Assembly (NCBI GenBank): GCA_008711295.1
Contig: VUYV01000008.1
Span: 2,245,928-2,309,927 of the forward strand
Length of the DNA: 64,000 bases
Reading direction: 5' to 3'
DNA from: Anarhynchus alexandrinus
Taxonomy: Eukaryota; Chordata; Aves; Charadriiformes; Charadriidae
Below, piece after piece: positions 37,976 through 47,302 of the stretch. A model generated the notes under the pieces. It ran no database searches. It worked only from the letters and a program-made list of their open reading frames with translations, and was not told the origin of the DNA. Position 1 is the first letter of the stretch. Every line of letters begins with the position of its first letter. A program made the position numbers and the translations under genes.

Positions 37976-38115
37976 AGTGCAGGCGGCGGTGGGTCAGCTC
38001 CGCTACCGGCGCCGGTGCGTGTCACCGCTCCGCCGCCTCCGTGAGCTCTGTCACCGCCGTCACGGGGCCGCCACCGCCAACTGCTGAGCACCCCCGGCAC
38101 CGGCTGCTGCCTAAT

Positions 38116-38570
38116 GTCCTCACCTCTGTCACGCCTCCATCACCTCCATCACACCTCCGTCACCTCTATTACATCTCCGTGACACCTCCATCACTCTTCA
38201 ATCTCCTCCATCACCACCACCACCACACCTCCATCACCTCTCCATCAGACCTCCATCAGCTCCATCATGCCAGCATCAATTCCATCACCCCTCCATGACA
38301 CCTCCATCACCTCCATCCCACCTCCATCACCTTCATCACCTCCATCACCTCCATCACACCTGTCACCTCCATCACACCTCCATCACCTCTGTCCCACCTC
38401 CATCACCTCCATCACTTCCATCACCTCTATTACATCTCCGTGACACCTCCATCACTCTTCAATCTCCTCCGTCACTACCACCACCACACCTCCATCACCC
38501 CTCCATCACACCTCCGTCACACCTCCAGCACCTTGAGCACACCTCCAGCACACGTCCATCACCTCCCTCC
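38116..38570. repeat. CTCCATCAC-type minisatellite beside the EDC3 promoter
   Basis: A degenerate array of roughly 9-bp units (cacctccat / ccatcac) over about 455 bp. It contains a larger internal duplication: about 80 bp starting cacctctattacatctccg at 38161 recurs at 38422. Open frames across it (His/Pro/Ser/Ile-rich) are artefacts of the repeat. Confidence 0.9.
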
Positions 38571-39814
38571 GACTCACCGGCAGAGGCATCATCACATCCA
38601 TCTCCCGCTTTCTCCTCAGCTCCATTAAAACCAGCTTTTCCCCGCTCTGAAGCCCGAGGCTGTTTTGCTCGTTACTCGGAGGAAGGAGCGGGTGGAGTGC
38701 TGTATCCCTGCGCTGCCTGACCTTCCCGAGCTACATGGCAGGCTGCACCGGGGACGCTAATTAAAAACTAATTCATTACCATAGCAGTTGGTAACAATAA
38801 CATGAAGGCGAGCAAGGTCACGGTGGGAGGAAGGCTCCTCTTCCAGAGAGCAGCCTTTCCACGGCACAGCCACAAAATGAAAAATAACTCCATGGTACAC
38901 AGCATGTGGCACTCGGGTGGCAGTTAATGGGTGGCCATTAAAAAAGCCACTGAATTATTAATCTATCCTTTATGTCCCGGTGATGGGCGGAGTCAAGTAT
39001 TAACCTTTCTGCACTTATTTTGATTTTCTCCCTACACGGGGCAAGAGAGGAGCTGGTGCCGTAGAGCATCCCGGGGCAGGGATTTGTGTAGGAGCATGAT
39101 GTTCAGCAGAAGACTTAATTTTGCCCAAAATCCTGACATTACACCCCCATTTGAGGGCTTGGCTGAATATTCGTGCCTGAGGAAAACATGCCTGTGGGGC
39201 AAGAGTGGTTTCCTACCCCACCAAGCTGGAAACCCCGTAGGGCTGGTCCCTGCAGGAGTACCACTTCAGGTAACCACACACCCCAATTTTCCATAACCTC
39301 CTTTATTATTTGCATGGAAATTTAATTTTTATTGCTTTTTTTCTTTTTTTTTTGAGGGAAGTTATGCAAAGCCTTGGAAATAACCATGATGTGATATGGG
39401 GAAGTGCAGAGCAGGCGATGGCTTGAAGCATCCCTCCATGGATCACCTCCCTGAGGGTCGTGAAAGGCTGTTTTCAAGCAATTGAATCGTGGTTTTTTTT
39501 TTTCAGGGATAGTCCTGATTTTTAGTGAAATCCTGAACTGAGCCGGAGCTCAGCATCGCCTCTGCGCAAATCACAGCTGAGGATTCACCTTCGCCATACA
39601 CACAGGGAGGGGACCAGACGCAGCACCCCATGAGGACTCCCCCTAATGCCACTGGTGTCACAGCCCCGCGGTAAAGGAACAACCAGCTCCTGTCCCCAAA
39701 GGAAAAACCCAGATCCAACATATCCAAGCCAAATTTTTCAGGGATGAAGAAGAGGTGCAGGGTTGGTCCCTCTTCCCCCACTCCAAGTCTTTTCCCAGTG
39801 GAATAAAACCAGCA
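38571..39814. other. Intergenic between EDC3 and CYP1A4
   Basis: No gene recognised. An AT-rich stretch at about 38757-39010 holds repeated TTAAT/ATTAA words and an 18-bp palindrome (38924-38941). Confidence 0.6.
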
Positions 39815-39833
39815 AGAAACTTTTGTGTAAGTG

Positions 39834-39839
39834 TTTATT
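39834..39839 (-). terminator. Candidate CYP1A4 polyadenylation signal (minus strand)
   Basis: TTTATT on plus reads AATAAA for the minus CYP1A gene, about 1.1 kb past its stop. Two further TTTATT hexamers at 40175-40180 and 40181-40186 are nearer alternatives. Confidence 0.45.
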
Positions 39840-40914
39840 GGGTTAGAAACACTGTGCGGTTTATATCGCAGCATAGGGGAGGGACTGCGCCTTCACGCTG
39901 GCTAAAGCGGACTGCAACACGAAGCAGCGCATCTCCTGCGGTTCCCAAACCTTTGCTCCTTTTACTAGTCTGAATATAGAAACCTATCGCTGGGTTGCTA
40001 AAAAAAGAAAAATAAATCAAAAACAACCCTGAAAGCCAGAAATGTTCTGTGGTGCCTTTTACTGCTTCTGGTCCCTTATTCTCAATCCTTTGATATTTTC
40101 CAGGGGGCTTCTTGTCAGGAGTTTGGCTAATAATATCTCGATTTGTGAGCAGCACTACTTATGGATATATATAATTTATTTTTATTTTTTCCTAGTAATC
40201 AGACTGTCACCAAGGATTGGTAGAAACACTCGGGGACTCGTTTAATTAATATACATTCAGGGAATTCAGCTGTGCGAGGGTGCGTCTGGAACGAGCCCAC
40301 TCGGGACAGGCACCGGCGCAGGGGTAGGTCTGGTCTCTGCATCGCCTCGAGAGCCCTTCAGCGGGCGGCTGGAGCAGCGGGGAAGAGCCCGAGCCCCTCG
40401 GCACGAGGAGCTGAAGGATTGGCAAACCGCTCTACCTAACGAGCTTGAAAGACCTACACCCAATGGGAAAAGGCCGGCCGGGTTTCCCGGGAAGGAACCC
40501 GTGGGTTCATTCCTATTTGGAGGATGAAGGGAGTTACCCACGGCAGCTCCAGCTCTGCCCGCGGCACCGGGAGGACACCCCTACCGACATCCCACACCAC
40601 TTCTCCCAGCCTGAAGCATCCTCCTCCCCACCGCAGGGCTGCGGTCCCCCTTGGACCTCCCCAAGAGGGATGAGCGGGCTGGACCTCTGGTTAGCTCTTC
40701 TGAGGGCAATGGAGCTGGCGAGGGGGGCTGCGAGGAGCCCAACAAAGCCGCCTTTATCCTCCCCCGCTTGCGTTTACATGAGATGAACAAGCCTCCAGTG
40801 AAGCAACACAGTGCGGGGCCTGTGTTGGCTTCTAGAGAGCGTTAGCGAAAGCAGGCCGAGCGTCCGACGCCAAGGAATGGCTTTCTTCTGCGAAGCGACG
40901 CTTCCTCCCGCAGG

Positions 40915-41221
40915 TTATGGAGAGCCCTTCACGGGGGAACGCTTCTTAATCTGGAAGCACTCGCATTTCTTGTATTTCATTGTCAGTCCATACTGAGGAG
41001 TGATGTCCACCTCCACCCCGGGGCGGAGGCTGAACTCCAACTGCTGCAGCATGGTGGTCAAGAAGAGGAAGACCTCCCACCGGCCGATGGTCTCCCCGAT
41101 GCATCGCCTCTTCCCCAAGCCGAAAGTCATCACTTTGTCGCTCTCTGTCCTGCTTATTTCAGTCCCTGCAGCGTTGAGGAACCGCTCGGGCTTGAAGGCT
41201 GAAGGATCCTTCCAAAGCTTC
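40915..41221 (-). CDS. CYP1A4: CYP1A4 exon 7 (haem-binding)
   Basis: Acceptor tctgctccag, stop TAA at 40917-40915. It encodes [40 protein letters not shown] and the tail ending [10 protein letters not shown]. Confidence 0.96.
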
Positions 41222-44200
41222 CTGGAGCAGAAAGGAGAGACACCTGAGGAAGCTGTTTTCACCCACCATGATGGGGAGAGCAGTCAAAAAACCCCAAACT
41301 CCTCATGGGGAGCAACATTGCAGTGCTTTCCCATTCCACCACTGAAAAAACCAACTTTGGCAACCTCTGTCCCTGAACTGAAACGCCAACTGCGTGTCAG
41401 ACCCCATCAGCTCACTCTATTGAAATCCCTCTTTCACGGATTGTGTTTGCCTGTGCAGATACCGGAGATGGGTTTAATTCCACAGACAATAGCTAGAGAT
41501 CCTGCAGCTTCAGCCAAAAGGAGAAAAAGAAGGTCAACGCACAGAAATCGGTCAGCACCTCTTAAAAAAAAGGAAGGATGGAGACCTGAGGATTTTCCTC
41601 ACCTTGAATCCCTCCCAGCAGAACTTCCCAACCTGTCCCAGCCCAGCTGCTGGGAGGTGCCAGGTGGGATTTTCCAATGTCTTAGCTGAGGATTTCTGCT
41701 TGGATGTGGGGAATTCTCTCTGGCGCTAAGGAGAGTGTTCCCATTGCAATGCTCACCAGGCGTATGCAGGAGCAGAAAGAGTATTGCAAGAAAGAATATT
41801 GCTGGGCTATTTGGATACAAAAGTCTTGAACTTGTGATCCAAAATCTGGGAACCACCTTCTGTATGAAACCTTAATCAACCTATTTCCCCCCCAGGTGGG
41901 TCTCTACTGGAGAGCAGTGGAGGGATAAGATGGAGTTTTGGTTTCCAGATCCCCAAAGCTGGTTATCAGCAATCACGACACGAGCCTGTTGAGTTTAACG
42001 AGAGTCACGTCGGGACATTTTCCTCCCTGAAAGGGAACCAGGCGGTTCCCGTTGAGCGCACGCAGAGCCGTCTACCCAGATCACAAGGGCTGCTTGGCAG
42101 GAGGATCTCACCGACTCCTGATTATTCAGCAGCCCACGCTGCCAACCCTCGCGCCTACGTGGAAAAGTCCGGGGCACTGAGGACATCGCCACGTTACTGC
42201 CCATAAACCGGGCAAGCCCTGGTGTTGGGGAGTTGCTCAACTGGTGATCAAGTCAACCCAGAGCAGCTCCACACCCAGCAGACCCGAGGCTGGGCTTAGC
42301 ATCGAACCCACACAATTTTTGGTCCCATTTTGCCTTTTTTTTTCTGCCATTGTGACCCATTTGGCTTTTGGCACATTGCTCTAAAGGATCAGAGCGGTCT
42401 CAAAGCTGAGCAAAACCATCGCAGCCTGGCTGAGCGCTGGGGGGGATATTGGTATACTCACTCATCGTGATTCACTTGCCACTGGTTGACAAACACGCAG
42501 GTGTCCTTGGGGATGTAATAGCCATTCAACGCCGTCGCTTTTGTCGTACTGAAACAAATCCAGGTGGAGGGGAAGAGGTGTTAAGAGGAGACCCACAGCT
42601 TCGCAGCGAAACAAAGCTTGGCAAGTCCTGGCGTCGTGGTTTGGGAAAATTGGTTCTGTTTTACCTCAAACCAGGACAACTAGGGGTGTTTCCTTTTCAG
42701 TGCCCTATTCGCACCCTTAGGACTGGCTAGGAAACACCCCAATTTGTATTTGGGAGACTAAATAGTCTTGGTTAACACTTTTCCTCGAGCAGGAAGATTC
42801 CAGTTTTGGGAAGCTGGATGAGTTGCGATGTTCTTTCTCCCAAGGCAGGGGGAAATATAAACCCACAGATGTTCACCATCCCTCCGTTAGCAAAGGCTTT
42901 GGAGTAAAACGACCCTCAGAGTGAAGATTTTGACCCCAGGAGGACAGCAAGCCCGGCAGCTGCCGGCCCCAAGGTGGGCGTGAAAGCCATGGGGAGCTTT
43001 AACATGAGTAATTCGGGCTGTGCACTGGAGTTTTTCCCCATAGCAAGGATTGATTCCCAGGCAATTAGCTGCCTAAATGGCAACTCCCAGAAAACTCCAA
43101 AAAAAAACCCCTAAATAACATGTCGGCTACTCCAGCCCATACCTGTGCGGGATGGTGAAGGGCAGGAAGGAGGAGTGCCTGAACATCTCCAGGATAAAGG
43201 CTTCTGTGTAGGGCAGCGTGCCCCGGTCCGACAGCCTTGGTCGTCTCTCCCGGCCGATGGTCTGGTCTGCGGGAGGTCAAGAAGAGGGAGTGGGTTGGGA
43301 TCGGCCCTTGCCTGAGAGGTTTTGGCCCTGACGGAAACAGGATCATGGACTCACCCAGTTCTTCCTGGATCTTCTTCTGGATGTCGGGGTACAAGGCGGC
43401 GTACATGAGGCTCCAGGATAAGGCGGTTGTCACGGTGTCGAAGCCTGGATGGACACAAAAAAGGCATTTAGTTACCAAAAGACAACAGGTGAGCAGGTAT
43501 TTACAAGACCCCATCACTCCAGGTGTTTTCCAAGGAGAAGTTCCTCATCAGCTATCACTGAAAAACTCTGGTCACAACTCAGGGGAACACCCATGAGCCC
43601 AACAGCACCTCCAAACACCCAAGCATGGCCAAGGTCTTACCCCGACAGCCCCGGTTCCCCCACCCAGCCTCCCAGCAGCAAGGCTTTACTCTCAACAATG
43701 TTCTCACCTGCCCCAAAGAGGTCATTGACAATGGTGATGATCTTCTCATTGGAGAGTGGGGCATGGGTATCCTCCCCAACGCTGTTCTCCTGGCAGTGCT
43801 CGATCAATGAGTCTGTGACGTCTCGGATGTGCTCCTGGGGAAGAGCCAGTGGGTTAGGAACATCATGGACACCCAGGGCTGGGAAAACATCTCCTCCCCC
43901 AGCAGTGCTCCTGGGGGGGATTAACTGCAGATTGGAGAGCTCCAAGGAGCTTTCCTGGGCAGAGGTAGAGGGACAAGGGAGTACCTTCTTCCCCTCATTG
44001 CCAGGCAGGCGGCATGTCTGGCAGTTGTAGGCATCTCTACCCACATCTGAAAGCATCTGAGCTCTTACCTTATCAAAGCTGGTGTAATGCTCCTGGACAA
44101 TTTTTTGCACAAAGAAGTTGAAACGCATGTTGATGTCCTTAAAGAGCTGCATGGTGCGGCTGGGAAGATACTGGAGCACAGGGATGAAGTCAGCGGGGTT

Positions 44201-44926
44201 GCCAGCAGCAGCGGCGTCACCAAATTCATGGCTGAGGTTCACTATATTGAGCAGCTCTTGGTCGTTGTGATCGTAGCGCTTGCCAAAGCAGATGGCACAG
44301 ATGACGTTGGCCACAGAGACCACCAGGTAACGGTTAAGGTCGAAGCTCTTCTCCTCATTCATCAGCTGCAGGAATTTGGTGACCAGGTAGTCAGCCTCCT
44401 TGGAGACATGCTCCTCCAGGAGGCAGGTGGAAGAGGAAGTAGGGCTGGGGGCGATGGAGAAGGTCTTCAGGGCATTCTGGGCCAGCTTTCTGCGGGCTTT
44501 CCACACCTCCCCTGAGTCGGGGCTGAAGGCCAGGCTCTGCCCGTTTGAAATGTATTGGAAGCTGTGGAGGCCAGGGCGTCCCATGAAGTCTTCTCCTTGC
44601 TTCACCAATGCTTGCCGGATGGTCTCCAGCCCGCTCAGCACCAGCACGGGCCGGGTGCCGATCCTGATCTCCATCACGTCCCCGTACTTCTGGCTCAGCC
44701 TGGTCAGGGCCAGGTGTGGGTCCTTCCTCATCTCCAGCACATTGCCGAGGATGGGGTAGCCTCTGGGTCCTGGGGGGCTCTTCAGCCCCTTGGGCACGTG
44801 CTGCTGGAGGGACTGGATGAGCAGGAAGACCAGGCAGAAGACGGCAGCTGCGAGGAGGACCTCGGTGGCCGAGACAACGCCTTGGCTTCCCACCAGCGAC
44901 ATTGCAGCATTCATCGTTGCCGGCAT
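40915..44926 (-). CDS. CYP1A4: Cytochrome P450 1A, CYP1A1/CYP1A4 type, 530 aa
   Basis: A microsomal haem-thiolate mono-oxygenase that oxidises polycyclic aromatics and is inducible through AHR (family knowledge). Coding exons in order: 44069-44926, 43708-43834, 43355-43444, 43143-43266, 42462-42548, 40915-41221, which is 1593 nt. An N-terminal membrane anchor (about residues 23-37) is followed by the proline hinge PPGPRGYP, the helix I motif AGFDT (328-332), ExxR (E385-R388), and the haem loop [11 protein letters not shown] with Cys469. The stop is TAA at 40917-40915. ATGs in frame at codons 5 and 9 are alternative starts. By synteny (next to EDC3, minus strand) and the [13 protein letters not shown] segment it is the CYP1A1/CYP1A4 counterpart. 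The 4/5 naming is uncertain because gene conversion blurs the pair. Confidence 0.93.
41222..42461 (-). other. CYP1A4 intron 6
   Basis: 1.24 kb with GT-AG ends; nothing else recognised. Confidence 0.75.
42462..42548 (-). CDS. CYP1A4: CYP1A4 exon 6
   Basis: 87 nt, acceptor ttgtttcag, donor GATGA|gtgagt. It encodes [20 protein letters not shown] and [12 protein letters not shown] replaces the RDT of the paralogue and of mammalian CYP1As. Confidence 0.95.
   Translation of the reverse strand, partial: YDKSDGVEWLLHPQGHLRVCQPVASESR
42632..42678 (-). repeat. Internally deleted avian LTR remnant in CYP1A4 intron 5
   Basis: Read on minus it starts TGTCCTGGTTTGAGG and ends CCCAAACCACGAC, the usual two termini of an avian LTR, only 47 bp apart. 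The middle is missing. The two ends also form a short inverted repeat. Confidence 0.5.
43143..43266 (-). CDS. CYP1A4: CYP1A4 exon 5
   Basis: 124 nt, acceptor cctcccgcag, donor CACAG|gtatgg (canonical GT). It encodes the helix K segment with EMFR. Confidence 0.95.
43355..43444 (-). CDS. CYP1A4: CYP1A4 exon 4
   Basis: 90 nt, acceptor gtccatccag, donor GAACTGG|gtgagt. It encodes [20 protein letters not shown], helix I/J. Confidence 0.95.
43708..43834 (-). CDS. CYP1A4: CYP1A4 exon 3
   Basis: Acceptor cttccccag, donor GGGGCAG|gtgaga. It encodes [18 protein letters not shown] and IVNDLFGA. This exon differs strongly from its paralogue. Confidence 0.95.
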
Positions 44927-44934
44927 GCAGAAAC
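44069..44934 (-). CDS. CYP1A4: CYP1A4 exon 2 (ATG exon)
   Basis: Acceptor ttactaag, eight untranslated bases, ATG at 44926-44924, donor GATAAG|gtaaga. It encodes residues 1-286: anchor, helices A-G, and SRS-1 with [15 protein letters not shown]. Confidence 0.95.
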
Positions 44935-45880
44935 CTTAGTAATAAACCAAAGAGGCATTATGAGGGAGGGAAGGTCCACGAAGGACCTCTAGTTTGAGAT
45001 GCTCTTAGTAGTGACGGTGGGCAGGAAAGTTGGGCTTAACTTCCAATCCAGACCTGCATCGTTTTCTGTGCTTTAGGAAAACTGCTCGCACTTAAAAGCA
45101 GGGGTTTTTGCTAGCCAGGAGTGAAAGGAACAGGTCCCATGGCTTTTTGCCCTGTGTGCCAGGGGTTGGAAATGTGCTCTTTTAACTACAGGACCTCTCT
45201 TTTTATACTGCAAAGTCTTTTCCAGAGCGCTTGGCTATAGGAGAGCTGAGTCCTCCTGGTTTGAGTCATCTGGTTGCTTGCGCTAAGACACTGCTTGCCC
45301 CAAACTACACACAGCATTGCCATGAATCTTCCTAAAGATCAATGGCCAGGAAAGCTTACCGGGGCTGTAGTGTAGAGCCAGGCAGCTGTGGGCACCCTGC
45401 TCCCAGCTCCGTCTGAAATCCCTCAGAAAACCCCAAGCCAGGGGTAGGGAGAGGCTGGGTCTGAAATCCCNTGTGGGCACCCTGCTCCCAGCTCCGTCTG
45501 AAATCCCTCAGAAAACCCCAAGCCAGGGGTAGGGAGAGGCGGGGTCTGAAATCCCACCCTCCCCTTGGGTTTGGGAAGGTGGGACACCCAGATCCCATGG
45601 GGTGAGGAGTCTGGGGACCTGCTGGGTCCCGGCTAGGACCCCCTTCCCAGCCCAGGGTTGTAGCAAGAAGGGCTGTGGGACAATAATTAACCCCAGAAAC
45701 CACCTTCCGACAGCTCCGGGAAGGATGCTCCGGGAGATCTGGGGAGCCAGAGAGGGGGGACACCCCACAAAGGGGCACCCCCACGGACTTTCCATGCCTC
45801 AAGGGTCTCCTGGGGGAGCTGGAAGTGTCCGCCCCACACCTCTCCATCCTCGGGGCAGAGCCGTGTCCCGCGGTACTCAC
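44935..45880 (-). other. CYP1A4 intron 1, with assembly-like duplication
   Basis: About 0.95 kb. It contains an 84-bp direct duplication around a single N (45387-45555). No exon seen. Confidence 0.7.
45387..45555. repeat. 84-bp direct duplication joined by one N
   Basis: 45387-45470 and 45472-45555 both begin tgtgggcaccctg and are identical except one T/G difference; the ambiguous base N is at 45471 between them. Confidence 0.95.
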
Positions 45881-45922
45881 CTCCGGAGCGGAGCGGCTGG
45901 GGGCCCGATCCTGCCGGCAGGT
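45881..45922 (-). other. CYP1A4: CYP1A4 non-coding exon 1 (predicted)
   Basis: The left boundary is set by donor CTCCGGAG|gtgagtac; the right boundary is estimated 30 nt downstream of the TATA box. Intron 1 then runs to 44935. Confidence 0.6.
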
Positions 45923-45946
45923 ACCCCGCTCGCCCTTCGCTCCTGC

Positions 45947-45952
45947 TTTATA
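45947..45952 (-). promoter_or_regulatory. CYP1A4: CYP1A4 TATA box
   Basis: CATATAAAGC on the minus strand, the same ten bases as at the CYP1A5 TATA box, 66 bp from the exon 1 donor. Confidence 0.8.
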
Positions 45953-45969
45953 TGCATCGCCGCTCGCCC

Positions 45970-45978
45970 TGATTGGCC
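45970..45978 (-). promoter_or_regulatory. NF-Y (CCAAT) box of CYP1A4 promoter
   Basis: GGCCAATCA on minus fits the NF-Y consensus, about 20 bp upstream of TATA. Confidence 0.6.
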
Positions 45979-45990
45979 CGGCAACCTCCC

Positions 45991-46000
45991 GTCACGTGAC
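45991..46000. promoter_or_regulatory. E-box palindrome GTCACGTGAC
   Basis: A 10-bp perfect palindrome, a strong USF/TFE3-type E-box, about 40 bp upstream of the CYP1A4 TATA box. Confidence 0.6.
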
Positions 46001-46247
46001 CGAAGCCTAATCAAAGCTGACGTGAGTCCAAACTCCCAAATAACTAAGCCGGACCCCCCCACACGCACCCCCACACCCCCTTCCCCGCGGTGACACCCGC
46101 GTGGGGTGTGGGACCCCCGTTCCCCGACGTGTCCCCGGTGCAAAGCGGCGGGCGAAGGACCGGAGGGAGGTCCCGACGGGTCGAGAGGAAGGGGGGGGTT
46201 GCCGGTGCCTCCCGTAGGTCCCAGATCGGGGAGGGGGGGGACACACA

Positions 46248-46257
46248 TCGCGTGCGA
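46248..46257 (+). promoter_or_regulatory. AHR response element, full consensus (module A, site 1)
   Basis: TCGCGTGCGA matches all positions of the extended AHR/ARNT consensus (T/G)NGCGTG(A/C)(G/C)A. Confidence 0.75.
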
Positions 46258-46304
46258 AGCGGGCGGGATGTTTGGGCAACCCGCGCCGCCCCGGTCACTC
46301 CAGT

Positions 46305-46311
46305 CACGCTA
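46305..46311 (-). promoter_or_regulatory. AHR response element (module A, site 2)
   Basis: CACGCTA is TNGCGTG on the minus strand; convergent with the site 57 bp to the left. Confidence 0.6.
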
Positions 46312-46752
46312 CCGGCAGGATCTTAAAGGCGCCGGTTCCGCGCCCCGGTTGCACCCCCGAGCCCCCCGGGCAGTGCCCCGGCTCCTCTGCTTCCCCCCCC
46401 GCAGCCTTCGTTGCGGGCAGCCGGCTCCGTCCAGACCCCCCCCGCCGCCGGTGCCCGCAGCCCCGGGATGTCCCCGGTGTCCGGAGCCGCGAGGCGAGCG
46501 GCAGCGTGGGAAAATAGCCCCGGTGAGCGCGGTGCCGGGCAGGAGGGGGGTTTCCCCCCCTCGTTTTCCCTCCCCACACGGGGCTTCGCGAACACGCAGG
46601 GATGAGAGTGGACCACCCACCCCCCCCACCGCGGTGCTTTAGCGATTCGCCCCCTCTCCGTGGGGGCTTGACCGTCCCTCCACCGGTGGTCCCCGGTAAA
46701 ACAGAAGGAGGAGAACCGGGGGGATTCACCGGGTCCACGCGTTTCCCCCCAC

Positions 46753-46759
46753 CACGCCA
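46753..46759 (-). promoter_or_regulatory. AHR response element core
   Basis: CACGCCA, TNGCGTG on minus. Confidence 0.5.
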
Positions 46760-46880
46760 CGCTGCGGGGCAGCTCTGCTGGCCCACAGTCCGGATCGGGT
46801 CCCCGTGGGGCAGGGGGCAGCGGGGCAGCCCCGGGGGTCACGGTCCTCTCTGCCCCGGCCCGGTTAAAGATTGTCCAGGT

Positions 46881-46890
46881 TCGCGTGAGA
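46881..46890 (+). promoter_or_regulatory. AHR response element, full consensus
   Basis: TCGCGTGAGA followed by AG; nearly identical to the classical mammalian CYP1A1 XRE core TTGCGTGAGAAG. Confidence 0.8.
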
Positions 46891-47239
46891 AGCCACGGTG
46901 CCCTCTGTCACCTCCTGTCCCCCGGGGACGGAGCAGGCAGGGGGAGGCGAGGTGGCGCGGGGATGGGGCAGGGGTTGCTGCGGGAGATGGAGGGGGGCGG
47001 TCTCAGGCAGAGTTTGCAGCTCCAGCCCCCCGCTCCTCCATCCCCGGTCCCCATGAGGTGACAGGTCAGGACCTCAAGGAGGACAAGGAGGACCAGCCCG
47101 CACCCCAAATTTCTCCCCCTCCACCTGCACCCCTGTCCCCAGCCCGGCCACAGCGGGATGGGAGAGGAGCCCGGGGAGAGGGGGGGTGGGAGGTGGTGTC
47201 CCGCCCCACCGGGGGGTCCCAGGGGTGGCATTGGGGCCA

Positions 47240-47249
47240 TCGCGTGCGA
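47240..47249 (+). promoter_or_regulatory. AHR response element, full consensus (module B, site 1)
   Basis: TCGCGTGCGA, identical to the site at 46248 within a 14-bp identical block. Confidence 0.75.
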
Positions 47250-47295
47250 AGGGACTCCGGACCGACCCGGGAGGGCTGCCCCGGTCACTCGCAGT

Positions 47296-47302
47296 CACGC
47301 TA
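47296..47302 (-). promoter_or_regulatory. AHR response element (module B, site 2)
   Basis: CACGCTA within gtcacgcta, 56 bp right of module B site 1 and matching module A site 2. Confidence 0.6.

Larger units (their letters stand above)
37350..38090. promoter_or_regulatory. EDC3: EDC3 CpG-island promoter
   Basis: A dense CpG region with Sp1-like GC boxes, three NRF1 palindromes at its right side and no TATA box on the minus strand, typical of a housekeeping promoter. It contains a single N at 37415. EDC3 transcription probably starts near 37.80-37.86 kb. Confidence 0.8.

Noticed and set aside
37441..38298. 285-codon open frame across the EDC3 promoter and minisatellite
   Set aside because: Product of CpG-island sequence and the CCATCAC repeat (His/Ser/Pro runs); not a protein.
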